From positions 1 to 64,000 of the forward strand of contig JAEYNR010000041.1 in the NCBI GenBank assembly GCA_023412475.1: 64,000 bases of DNA, read 5' to 3'. Position 1 is the stretch's first letter; each line of letters begins with the position of its first letter. The DNA comes from Fibrobacterota bacterium (GTDB taxonomy: Bacteria; Fibrobacterota; Chitinivibrionia; Chitinivibrionales; Chitinispirillaceae). This document shows, in pieces, positions 43,495-52,489 of the stretch. The notes below the pieces were generated by a model. That model ran no database searches. It saw only the letters and a list, made by a program, of their open reading frames with translations, and was not told the DNA's origin. Both the position numbers and the translations under genes were made by a program.

Positions 43495-45942
43495 ATGCGG
43501 ATTAAAAGGCGCTTAATTTCTTTGGTCTTTCTCTGTTGGGCAGTATCGAGTGGTGCACAACAATACCAGGGTGTTGTTTATGAATCGGGATCTTCTGAAC
43601 CGCTCAAGGGGGTATTAGTTTCGCTGGAACACACCCGAATCAGAACCTGGACCGATAATGAGGGCAGATTTTTTTTGGATTCCATTGAAACCAGCATAAT
43701 AAAAACATCCAGAAGGACAGATCAAATAAGGGTATTCTGGAATCACCGCAGTGCGATTATAAATCTTTTTAATGCTTCAACTATAAATAGGATAAGCATA
43801 TATAATTTGAATGGAAGAGCTGTGTTTCGATCTGATTTGAATTCAGGCATCAGAAGCATTAAAGTTCCTTCAATGGCCAGAGGAGTTTATCTTTTGCGAC
43901 TTCATGCAATTAATGGCTCTTATTATAACTTTAAGATCAATACCAGCATACCATCGGCCTTTTTAACTTTGAATAAAAATTTTTCTTTACAGAAACGCTC
44001 TGCTGCCTCTCAACCGGTTAAACTTCTTTTCCATCATGATGACTACTATCCATTAGACTATGAGGTCAACGGTCCTGATAAAAACATAGTGGTGACTTTA
44101 AAAAATGATCCCAGAAGTGCACTGTTTAATCTTAATCAAGTCCACTCTTTTGATTTTGTTATGTCTTTAGATGATTCTCTTTTAATGGAAAAAGAGGCTT
44201 TGGATGAGTTCTACAGACCAGCCCTGCTTTCTTTCAACGGACAGAATTTAGGGAAAGTAGGTATAAGGTACAAGGGGTCCGATTATTCTCTTGGCCGCTG
44301 TTTTGACTCGACCACCGGTGAACGTAATAACATACAGGGATGCAGCAAAATTTCTCTGAAGGTTAAATTTAACAAGTTTCAGGACAAGTCACGACTTTAC
44401 GAAATGAAAGAACTGAACCTGCACTCCATGTTCAATGATGGTACCAAGATGCATGACATGCTTGCTTATAAGATGTTTAGGGATATGGGAATATACAGTC
44501 CACGCACTTCTTATGCAAAGGTCAGTATTAATGGAGTGTTTCAGGGGGTATTTGTGGCTGTGGAGGCTGTTGATGGCCGCTTTACCAAATCAAGATGGCC
44601 AGAGACCGGGGATGGAAATCTGTACAAAGAAGTCTGGCCCACCAGTGATAATCCGGGTTATTATTATAAATATTTAAAGACCAATGATGATGATCAGGAC
44701 ACTACAAAAGTGGCCAAAATGGTGCATTTTTACAATGCTATAAATAATTCTACATCGCAAACTTTTTCTGAAAATGTGAGTCCATTTGTGGATTTTAACT
44801 ATTGGATCAGATATCTGGCTGTTGACCGGGCTATAAAAAACTGGGACGGAATTACAGGCTGGTATACTGACGATAACTGGCTGGTAAATCATAATTTCTT
44901 TTTATATGAAGAAGAGAACGCTGATGGCAAGGTCTGGCTTATCCCCTGGGATCTGGACGGCACCTTTCAACAAAGCGATCCCTTTATTGATGATGCCGAT
45001 GTCCCCAACTGGAATGAGAAACCTCAAAGTTGTGACCCTGTGGCAGTTTTCGCGGGTACCTCATGGATAAAACCGGCCAATTGCGATAGATTTACAGCCT
45101 TGATCGCTGAAAATTTCTGGACAGAATTTGTAAAGACCGGCAATGAACTTTTAAGGAAGGTTTTTAAACCGGATAATCTGATAAAAAGTGTGGATAATTA
45201 CTCCTCTGTCATTGATGCCTTAATGCAAAATGACCCCCATGTTAATTACAATGTCTGGAAAAATGAAGTTTCTACCCTTAAAAGAAATATCAGGTCGCTT
45301 CATAACCGGTTCTATGAATATGTAAATGATATCAAGGATAATATTGACACCTCCGACTACTCCACTCCATTTACAGGAAATGGTAAGCTGGTTATTGACC
45401 GCACTAATAATTTTGAGTTCATACCTGATGGAACAAAATTTTCCCATAGGTTTCTGTACTATTCCGAAGGTTCAACAGGAGAGGTCGTTCATTCTGTAGA
45501 AAATCCAATATGGGGGACTGCTGATATGCTCTTATCTTTCATTATAGAACCAATAGAAGACGATGTTCAGTATTCGGAATGGATTAAAGCAACTCTAAAA
45601 ACTGAATCTAAATTTGATATCCAGAACTGTAAGGAGATAAGGATTACTCTCAGCTCTGACAGGCAACGTTATCTTTCAGTCAGTTTGAGAGGTTCAGCTT
45701 CAGAATATTACGGCTGGAATGTTTATGTAAATGATTATCAAAAAATGTATCGATTCAGAATGGATGAAATCACTTACCCCACATGGGATGAAAAAGGGGA
45801 TCCGGATAAACTGGAATCGGTTCTGAAAGGATGTGCAGGCATTGGTTTCGCTCCATCTGCGGCCTTTGACAGTCAGGGTGAATTGCCAAATGGTCCGGAT
45901 ACTGGTTTTTTAAGAATAGATAATATACAGTTTGTCTTCTAA
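43495..45942 (+). CDS. Secreted CotH-kinase-family protein with carboxypeptidase-regulatory-like N-terminus
   Basis: 815 residues. A signal peptide (to ~22) is followed by a carboxypeptidase-D regulatory-like beta-sandwich (YQGVVYESGSSEPLKGVLVS). Residues ~75-165 (INRISIYNLNGRAVFRSDLN; GVYLLRLHAINGSYYNFKI) look like a type IX sorting-type Ig fold, but here internal. The CotH domain begins near residue 235, with IRYKGSDYSLG, the kinase-like ELNLHSMFND, YAKVSINGVFQGVFVAVE and WLIPWDLDGTFQ. A C-terminal ~180-residue beta-rich domain may be carbohydrate-binding (LRIDNIQFVF). CotH in Bacillus phosphorylates spore coat proteins; in secreted bacterial forms the role is unclear. Confidence 0.85.
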   Translation: MRIKRRLISLVFLCWAVSSGAQQYQGVVYESGSSEPLKGVLVSLEHTRIRTWTDNEGRFFLDSIETSIIKTSRRTDQIRVFWNHRSAIINLFNASTINRISIYNLNGRAVFRSDLNSGIRSIKVPSMARGVYLLRLHAINGSYYNFKINTSIPSAFLTLNKNFSLQKRSAASQPVKLLFHHDDYYPLDYEVNGPDKNIVVTLKNDPRSALFNLNQVHSFDFVMSLDDSLLMEKEALDEFYRPALLSFNGQNLGKVGIRYKGSDYSLGRCFDSTTGERNNIQGCSKISLKVKFNKFQDKSRLYEMKELNLHSMFNDGTKMHDMLAYKMFRDMGIYSPRTSYAKVSINGVFQGVFVAVEAVDGRFTKSRWPETGDGNLYKEVWPTSDNPGYYYKYLKTNDDDQDTTKVAKMVHFYNAINNSTSQTFSENVSPFVDFNYWIRYLAVDRAIKNWDGITGWYTDDNWLVNHNFFLYEEENADGKVWLIPWDLDGTFQQSDPFIDDADVPNWNEKPQSCDPVAVFAGTSWIKPANCDRFTALIAENFWTEFVKTGNELLRKVFKPDNLIKSVDNYSSVIDALMQNDPHVNYNVWKNEVSTLKRNIRSLHNRFYEYVNDIKDNIDTSDYSTPFTGNGKLVIDRTNNFEFIPDGTKFSHRFLYYSEGSTGEVVHSVENPIWGTADMLLSFIIEPIEDDVQYSEWIKATLKTESKFDIQNCKEIRITLSSDRQRYLSVSLRGSASEYYGWNVYVNDYQKMYRFRMDEITYPTWDEKGDPDKLESVLKGCAGIGFAPSAAFDSQGELPNGPDTGFLRIDNIQFVF

Positions 45943-45949
45943 CTCAATT

Positions 45950-45975
45950 AATGGGAGGGTTTTCTCTCTCCCATT
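45950..45975 (+). terminator. Hairpin after the CotH gene
   Basis: AATGGGAG pairs perfectly with CTCCCATT across a 10-base loop, directly after the stop codon. There is no T-run beyond, so termination strength is uncertain. Confidence 0.5.
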
Positions 45976-46222
45976 TGACTGGATTAATCTGATTGCAGGT
46001 TTTCTATTTAAAAAATTAACCAAGGGTAATTCTTCCGCCAGCTCTGATTGATGGCTAACCCATTGCCATAAAAGGTGCTTTATCGTATAATTCTATCTGA
46101 CTCACATAACCTGATTACTTATAATTGTAAAATACCGGATGCATTTTCAATATAGGAGGTGATCTGGTTTAATGGGTTACCACACTGTTTCTGTAGTAAC
46201 AGGCTTTCCAGGGGGGGAATTT

Positions 46223-46582
46223 ATGCAGATACCAAAAGGCAGACGAAAACCAAAGCTGAGAGAAAAAAAATGTGCTCATCCGGGCTGTGAAAATTCTTTT
46301 TATGGAATTCATGCCGCAAAATACTGCCCTGTACATCGAGATCCGGCTACCAGGCCAAAAGAAAAGCCTCCGGCAGAGGATATTACAATTAATAACCTGG
46401 TAATTGAGCACTCAAACACAGTTGTTCAGACTTTAATGGTCCAATGTGCCCTTGAAGGGTGCAACAATCAGTATCAAATAAAGGTGTTTCCAAAGCAGTT
46501 TGTTTATCCAAAATTCTGCCCCGAGCACAGAAATGAACATAAACGCAATAAGCATCTGGAAATGATGAAAAAAATGGTCTGA
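46223..46582 (+). CDS. Small protein with two zinc-finger-like repeats
   Basis: 119 residues from the ATG at 46223 (MQIPKGRRKPK), preceded by AGGGGGGGAATTT. An upstream in-frame ATG at 46172 also has AGGAGG, 12 bases away, so the start is not settled. The two repeats are CAHPGCENSFYGIHAAKYC followed by PVH, and CALEGCNN ... KFCPEH. Each has the form C-x4-C-x(n)-C-x2-H, so each should bind one zinc. The basic N-terminus suggests nucleic-acid binding. No named family recognised. Confidence 0.6.
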   Translation: MQIPKGRRKPKLREKKCAHPGCENSFYGIHAAKYCPVHRDPATRPKEKPPAEDITINNLVIEHSNTVVQTLMVQCALEGCNNQYQIKVFPKQFVYPKFCPEHRNEHKRNKHLEMMKKMV

Positions 46583-46723
46583 TTTGCACAACACTGCTAA
46601 TAATGTGCAAAAAACTGTGGAAAACCACCAGCTACACCCAGGATTGTGTTTCCATAATCCTCCAACTATTTTAATAACTTAAAAATAGACAGTTGAAAAA
46701 AGGTGCTTCCGAAGGGGTTATAA

Positions 46724-48241
46724 ATGGGATATCCTGTGGTTTTGACTTGTGATCGGACGATGGCCAGTGAATATCATGGCCTGATGTTTTTAGGGTTCAG
46801 TGCCTGTATTCCTCAAGGGACAATTCCTGACTGGATCTATTACCCGCTTTTCTGCCCCAGTGCACCTGTAGGAAAAAATGGAAGCTTAATTAATGCAAAT
46901 TGCGGCATGAGACGCATAGAATCTGCTCTTCTGTCTTGCGGTTTCAGTCCCGAAGATATGATCGTGGCTCATCCGGATCATCTTGACAAAGTAATAGACT
47001 CCTCTACACGAATACTGTCTGTAAGCTCCAATGATCCTTTGGGTATAGGTCCTGCTACCACCACCTTTGGTGATCTTTGGGGTGGTGAGGCCCGTATGGC
47101 TTATAAACTGCGCGAGCTTCTTCATCACAAGGCAATTATGCGTCATAAACCTGTTGTTTTTCTGGGAGGACCGGGAGCATGGCAGGTGGCCCAAAACCAG
47201 GGTAAGCGCCAGGAGCTGGGAATCGATTGTGTCGTTGTTGGTGAAGGGGATCTGACAGCTCCCAAGCTTTTCAGGTCGGTACTGGATGGAAAAAGAGGAG
47301 AAATTCCGGATGTTGTGTATGGGGATGTGGCCCCTGTGGATAAAATAAACACAATTGCCGGTGGTACTATCATAGGACTTATCGAGATCACCAGAGGGTG
47401 TGCAAGAAGTTGTGCTTTCTGTGCCCCATCGGTCAGAAAAGTGCGATCCTTGCCAAAAAAAATGATTCTTGATGATGTCAAGGTTAATATCGAAGCGGGA
47501 AATGACGGGGTGATACTTCATGGTGAAGATATGCTTCTTTATCAATCGGACGGGCTCTCCATTAATTCTGATGCGGTTGTCGATTTGGTTCGTGAGGTAT
47601 ACAGTATACCCGGAGTCAATTTCATAGGTATCAGCCATGTTTCACTTTCTTCGATAGCCAGCTCACCACAGACCGTAAAAAGAATGGCAGATATTCTTGA
47701 GTTGGGAACTCCGCAACACCCGGTAAACTATTACCAGGTGGGTATTGAAACCGGAAGCCCTGCTCTGATCGGTAAATTGATGAAAGGTAAAGTATATCCC
47801 TTTAAGCCTGAGCAGTGGCCCGATGTGGTGCGTGATGGTTTCCGCATCAGTCATGAAAACCATTTCGTCTGTTGTGCCACCATTATCCTGGGACTGCCCG
47901 GAGAAACTCCTGAAGATGTCTTATTAACTACCGAGCTGGTAAGATCACTCTCTTCCTATCAAAGTGTCATAATCCCTCTCTTTTTCACACCTATGCAGAC
48001 GACCCGCCTGCAGGACCAGAAGCCATTTACTAAAAAGGACCTTACCCCGTTACATGATGACCTGCTCGCAGCTTGCTGGGAACATAATGCCAAATGGTTC
48101 CCGGAGTTATGGAAATATTACGGAAGAAATAAAAACCTGGTTCTTCGCAAATCAGTAGATTTTTTCCTTAAGCATGGGATCCGATTCTTTCTGAACCGTA
48201 TGCGCAAAGATGCGGCAAAACGCAAAATAACGGTAATCTAG
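46724..48241 (+). CDS. Radical SAM protein with N-terminal cobalamin-binding-like region
   Basis: 505 residues. The first ~200 residues look like a Rossmann-type B12-binding-domain relative (VVFLGGPGAWQVAQN; CVVVGEGDL) but the DxHxxG cobalamin motif is not evident. The radical SAM core starts at EITRGCARSCAFCAP, where CxxxCxxC binds the [4Fe-4S] cluster that cleaves S-adenosylmethionine. GIETGSPALIGKLMKGK and ILGLPGETPEDV are further family marks. The reaction cannot be predicted. It is followed 38 bases later by the GH5 gene on the same strand. Confidence 0.75.
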   Translation: MGYPVVLTCDRTMASEYHGLMFLGFSACIPQGTIPDWIYYPLFCPSAPVGKNGSLINANCGMRRIESALLSCGFSPEDMIVAHPDHLDKVIDSSTRILSVSSNDPLGIGPATTTFGDLWGGEARMAYKLRELLHHKAIMRHKPVVFLGGPGAWQVAQNQGKRQELGIDCVVVGEGDLTAPKLFRSVLDGKRGEIPDVVYGDVAPVDKINTIAGGTIIGLIEITRGCARSCAFCAPSVRKVRSLPKKMILDDVKVNIEAGNDGVILHGEDMLLYQSDGLSINSDAVVDLVREVYSIPGVNFIGISHVSLSSIASSPQTVKRMADILELGTPQHPVNYYQVGIETGSPALIGKLMKGKVYPFKPEQWPDVVRDGFRISHENHFVCCATIILGLPGETPEDVLLTTELVRSLSSYQSVIIPLFFTPMQTTRLQDQKPFTKKDLTPLHDDLLAACWEHNAKWFPELWKYYGRNKNLVLRKSVDFFLKHGIRFFLNRMRKDAAKRKITVI

Positions 48242-48278
48242 GGTCACTTTACAATTTTTAGAACAGCAGGGGTTTTCT

Positions 48279-50405
48279 TTGATGAAATATCTTTTGCCAG
48301 GATTAATGGTTCTCTCAGCATGTCTTACTTTGGTTTTTGCCGGATCTTTAGATCGGGTAAGTATGCCTTATGGTCAGAAAATATTCGTATCTGGAATAAA
48401 TGTTGCCTGGAAACAGTTCGGTGGTGATGTAGGCAAGTACCCTCTGGACAGTGTCTGGTTTGCTGAAATGCTTCAGGGAGTAGCCGATTCCGGTGGCAAT
48501 GCTGTACGCTGGTGGTTATTTACCGATTGCTCCAATGATCCGCAATTTGATCCTGTGACCAAACTAGTAAGTGGCCTGGGTGAATCGACCGTGTCTAATA
48601 TCAGGAAAGTACTGGATATGGGGTATGAGCGGGGGGTGAGTATAGACCTTTGTCTGTTATCATTCGACATGATGAAGACCGGAAAGACAATGGTGGATAT
48701 CGAAGCTAACAAGAAGATTCTACAGACCGATGAGGGGCGCAAGGCATTCATTGATAATGCTGTGGTGCCGCTGGTAAAAGCAATCGGGCATCACCCGGCA
48801 ATCCTGAACTGGGAAATTTTTAACGAGCCAGAGGGAATGGTGCAATCTATTGCGGGTGACTGGGGCAGTATGGCCACTGGTATCGAAATCTCTCATATAC
48901 AAAAAATGGTTAATCAAGCTGCGGGAGCTATTCACAGAGCTGTTCCCGGTATTCCGGTCAGTAATGGGTGCTGGTCATTTATCGCAGGATCAAACACCCT
49001 GGAGGGTGATCGAAATTATTATTCCGACTCTGCGCTTATTGCCCAGGGTGGTGACCCCGATGGAACGCTGGATTATTATATGGTGCATTATTATGAATGG
49101 GCAGGAACTACCCGCTCACCATTTCATCATCCGGCCTCCTATTGGGGACTGGATAAACCTTTGGTGATTGCAGAGTTTCCCGCCAAAGGCCTCTCTGAAG
49201 AGGTGGGTTTGATGACCCCGGCACAGTGCTGGAAATATTTGATGGATAACGGGTATGCGGGGGCAATGGGTTGGACCTATACCGCGCATGATGGTTTTGG
49301 TGGTTTGCCTGAAGCCGGGCAAGGGATGAGAGCGTTAAGGCAAGATTTACCTGAAGATGTTACATTGGATTTCCCCCCTACAGCCACCGATGACTGGTAC
49401 TCTGATTCTACTGGAAAAACTTTTTCAATCGAATCTCCTGGTGTGTTGATTAATGACCGCGAACCCACAGCGGGACAAAAGCTTAGTGCATCTTTGATAT
49501 CCGGGACTTCACATGGTACTATCGGGCTGAAGCAGGATGGATCTTTCAGTTACACACCGGTTGAGGGATGGTCGGGAACTGATAAGTTTGTGTATGCTTC
49601 CATTGGTGGAGGGGGTGCTTCCGATACTGCCACGGCTGTAATTCGTGTGCTGGATCCGCAAAAAGGGGTGTTTTTTGCTCCACCGAAAGCAGTGGATTGG
49701 AAGATTTATTCAGAATGGGGAAAAATCTCTGTAGAAGATGTTCCGCTGGGGATGGGAATAAATAATGCACAATGGGGAAGTTCGTCGGTGTGGATAGTTG
49801 GAGAAGGGGTGCCGGTGAAACTGGAGGCTATCGAACAGACAGTTTCAGTTCAGGTACTTAATGATTTTAGTTCACCGTGGGCTCTGTTCAGGTTTCATTT
49901 GACTACTTCAGAAGCAGTGGGCAATTATGGTCCAACCGATACTGCCAGTATCATTGAACTTACATCGCAACCGCAAATGTCGGACGGCTTTGTGGAATAC
50001 CGGGGAACTTTCGTCCCGCAAGCTGCTGGAACCTGCTTGCCTTCATTGCAGTTTGTGTGGAATGATACAGATGGCAATGGCCCCAATTATGATCACCAGA
50101 GTGTTATAAGGGATCTGGAAATTTTTCCCAGTAAAGATTTTGTAAAAAGCAAAAACCCACAAAATAAGTCCACTGCTTTTATTTCCGGAATCAGATGGAA
50201 AGTCAGCGGTCAAATAGTGACAATTACATCACCAGGGGAAGTTGTTCAGGTAGAAGTCACTGACCTGCGGGGCAGGCTTATCGACAGATTAACAAATAGC
50301 AAAGTTGTACGATGGGTCAATCCAGGCGGAACAGCAACATTTGTCATCAGGATAAAAGCTGGGAACTACAAGAGCAGCTTTTTACTTCCGGTAGTAACCA
50401 GATAG
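48279..50405 (+). CDS. Multidomain GH5-type glycoside hydrolase (cellulase/mannanase-like)
   Basis: 708 residues. The signal peptide ends near residue 21. The TIM barrel (~30-355) has the acid/base Glu183 in NWEIFNEPE and probable nucleophile Glu299 in LVIAEFPAKG. Residues ~365-460 are a cadherin/VCBS-like module (PTATDDWYSDS ... GSFSYTPVEGWSGTDKFVY). Residues ~470-620 are a beta-sandwich resembling a carbohydrate-binding module (WKIYSEWGKISVED ... LQFVWNDTDGNGP). The end (VEVTDLRGRLIDRL) is a type IX-like sorting tail. It is predicted to cut beta-1,4-linked glucan or mannan outside the cell. The exact substrate is not readable. Confidence 0.83.
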   Translation: MMKYLLPGLMVLSACLTLVFAGSLDRVSMPYGQKIFVSGINVAWKQFGGDVGKYPLDSVWFAEMLQGVADSGGNAVRWWLFTDCSNDPQFDPVTKLVSGLGESTVSNIRKVLDMGYERGVSIDLCLLSFDMMKTGKTMVDIEANKKILQTDEGRKAFIDNAVVPLVKAIGHHPAILNWEIFNEPEGMVQSIAGDWGSMATGIEISHIQKMVNQAAGAIHRAVPGIPVSNGCWSFIAGSNTLEGDRNYYSDSALIAQGGDPDGTLDYYMVHYYEWAGTTRSPFHHPASYWGLDKPLVIAEFPAKGLSEEVGLMTPAQCWKYLMDNGYAGAMGWTYTAHDGFGGLPEAGQGMRALRQDLPEDVTLDFPPTATDDWYSDSTGKTFSIESPGVLINDREPTAGQKLSASLISGTSHGTIGLKQDGSFSYTPVEGWSGTDKFVYASIGGGGASDTATAVIRVLDPQKGVFFAPPKAVDWKIYSEWGKISVEDVPLGMGINNAQWGSSSVWIVGEGVPVKLEAIEQTVSVQVLNDFSSPWALFRFHLTTSEAVGNYGPTDTASIIELTSQPQMSDGFVEYRGTFVPQAAGTCLPSLQFVWNDTDGNGPNYDHQSVIRDLEIFPSKDFVKSKNPQNKSTAFISGIRWKVSGQIVTITSPGEVVQVEVTDLRGRLIDRLTNSKVVRWVNPGGTATFVIRIKAGNYKSSFLLPVVTR

Positions 50406-50544
50406 AATCACGATTTTTAGCTGTGATAAGGTGACAAGAGTGTTTGCATGTATCAGGGATTGATCCCGTGATGGCTGCGGCTTTACTTGAATTCATCCGC
50501 TGCCACTACTCAACTCATCTTTATTATGCGTGCGCCTGTTTATT

Positions 50545-50890
50545 TTTTCTAAAGTGTTTAGAAGTTTCGATCAGGCGTGATTATGCACTTCTAAAGTGTT
50601 TAGAAGTTCGAATTCACGCGTGTTTAGTTTTTCTAAAGTGTTTAGAAGTCCAATTTTGCGCGTGATTTTGCTTGACTAAAGTGTTTTGAAGTGCGATTTT
50701 ACGCGAAATTTTACACTTTTTAAGTGTTTAGGCTGCGATTTTACGCGCAATTTTGCACTTTTAAAGTGTTTAGCCTGCCGATTTTTGCGTTAAATCGTAC
50801 TTTTAAAGTGTTCAGGCTGCCGATTTTCGCGTATACTGGTGTTTCTAAAGTGTTTAGAAGTACCAATTACGCGTGTTTTGGCATTTCTAA
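50545..50890. repeat. Tandem ~42-bp repeats built on a 17-bp palindrome
   Basis: TTCTAAAGTGTTTAGAA, a 7-bp palindrome around GTG, recurs near 50548, 50590 and 50632, then about every 42-43 bases in degenerating form (e.g. TTTAAAGTGTTTAG, ACTAAAGTGTTTTGAA) to ~50885. About eight to nine units occur. A second conserved block (ATTTTACGCG or similar) sits between palindromes. Frames open by chance across it yield degenerate peptides (FLKCLEV, FKVFRLP). The rest of 50406-51180 holds no gene. Confidence 0.85.
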
Positions 50891-51213
50891 AATTGTACAG
50901 TGCTAGTTTGCGCAGGAACATGGTTAAATCAGAACTCTCAGGAGTGCGGAAGCCTTGCAGCAAAAATTACCTGTAATCATTTTCCATCAGGGTTACAATA
51001 AAATGGTACATAGTGGAGTAATCGCTGCCTTAATAGTTGTATCATGGCACAATGTCTGATTGGGTCATAGTAGCATAAACCACTTTTAATAGATATTGAA
51101 AATATGCTGAAAAATTTGCATCACTGAAATCTATGCAGGCAAACTATACCTGCTAAACACAATGGCGACTAATTGCACTGGTGATGACCAGTTCAAATCA
51201 AAACATTAAGACC

Positions 51214-52053
51214 ATGAAAAAACTCCATATTACCATTCTTACTGACAACCGCTGCCCGGGTGAGGGGCTTTTATGCGAACATGGGCTCTCGATCTGGATC
51301 GAAGTGGATAACAAACGTATACTTTTTGATACTGGTCAGAGTGATTTATTATTTCATAATGCCGCTAAACTGGGGATCAATCTGAAAAGTGTTGATATTT
51401 TAGTTCTCTCACATGGCCATTATGATCATACAACTGGAGTGAGCAGAATTCTGGAGCTGAATCCTGAAATTAAAGTTTTTTGTCATCCTCACATCTTCAA
51501 ACCCCGATACAGCCGCCATACAGATGGGGAGATGAAATTTATCGGAATGAGCCTGTCGGCCTGTAGTTCTCTTAACAGGGTTTCTGGTAACATAAACTGG
51601 TTAACTAAGCCACTTTTTGCAGGTAATGAGGCAGGCATAACCGGTCCTATTCCCAGAGAGACGGATTTTGAAGATACAGGGGGGGATTTTTATTACGATC
51701 GGGAGGGATATGCCCCGGATCCGATTACAGATGATATGGCAATATGGTTTAAAAGCAATAAAGGGCTTATTATCATAAGTGGTTGTTGTCATTCCGGAAT
51801 TGTAAACACTTCAGAATATTCATTAAGGATTAGCTCACAAGAGAAGATCCGGTCTGTTGTTGGTGGATTTCATCTGCATAATGCCTCATCCGAACGCATA
51901 AATAAAACTGTTGAATACCTCAAGGAAAAGTCAATTGAAACCCTGATTCCGCTTCACTGTACAGGTAATAAGGCCATTGAGTTATTAAATGCAGGACTGG
52001 GAGAAACAGTTATCGAAGGTCAAACAGGCACTAGAATCACATTTGACTTATAG
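51214..52053 (+). CDS. MBL-fold metallohydrolase
   Basis: About 279 residues from the ATG at 51214 (MKKLHITILTDN); upstream in-frame GTG/ATG at 51181/51184 are possible, and no start has a strong ribosome-binding site. The metal site is SHGHYDHTTG, with further ligands in ISGCCHSGIVN and GGFHLHNA. The N-terminal LTDNRCPGEGLLCEHGLSIWIEV and the spacing match the archaeal-type group related to methanopterin-biosynthesis RfaP synthase enzymes. Substrate is unknown here. The gene stands alone. Confidence 0.8.
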   Translation: MKKLHITILTDNRCPGEGLLCEHGLSIWIEVDNKRILFDTGQSDLLFHNAAKLGINLKSVDILVLSHGHYDHTTGVSRILELNPEIKVFCHPHIFKPRYSRHTDGEMKFIGMSLSACSSLNRVSGNINWLTKPLFAGNEAGITGPIPRETDFEDTGGDFYYDREGYAPDPITDDMAIWFKSNKGLIIISGCCHSGIVNTSEYSLRISSQEKIRSVVGGFHLHNASSERINKTVEYLKEKSIETLIPLHCTGNKAIELLNAGLGETVIEGQTGTRITFDL

Positions 52054-52489
52054 TGAATAAAAAGGCTGTCATAAACCAGTTAGTATTCTTTTATATTCAG
52101 TGTTTTTGTTAATAGTTAAAAAGGGGATATACTGCTGAATGTTGTATTTTTTGCAAAAAAAGTTCATTCTTTATTATCTTGTGAATTTATGAAAATATTA
52201 GGCAAATATCAAAAATTCATTTATCTTATTGTTCAAACAAAACCTGAAGCATGCAGTAGAATGCGTGGAGCATAAGAGGTAAACTGTTTTATGCCATGGC
52301 ATTCAGATGTTTGACTTAAATGTCGGAAGGTGTTCGTTGCTATCATTAGTTCTCATCTCAAGTAGTTACACGTATTCATCCAATTTTAAATTAGCATTCC
52401 GCTCAGGAAGATCTTCTGTTTATAACACCAGAGTATGGGTATGGTAGACTCAAAATCAATTTCTTTAAACTATCGCAGGATAACAAACT
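52054..52489. other. Intergenic region, no features seen
   Basis: AT-rich with no convincing gene, tRNA or repeat. The downstream symporter gene has AGGATAACAAACT before its ATG, so part of this gap is its promoter. Confidence 0.4.

Noticed and set aside
46886..47638. 250-residue minus-strand ORF
   Set aside because: It lies wholly antisense to the radical SAM gene, which has strong family motifs. It is a shadow of that gene.
50545..50890. CRISPR array
   Set aside because: The units are palindromes with degenerate copies, and the intervening 25 bases are similar to one another rather than unique spacers. No cas genes are nearby.
50444..50906. Short peptides spanning the palindromic array
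   Set aside because: They consist only of translated tandem repeats and have no start signal.
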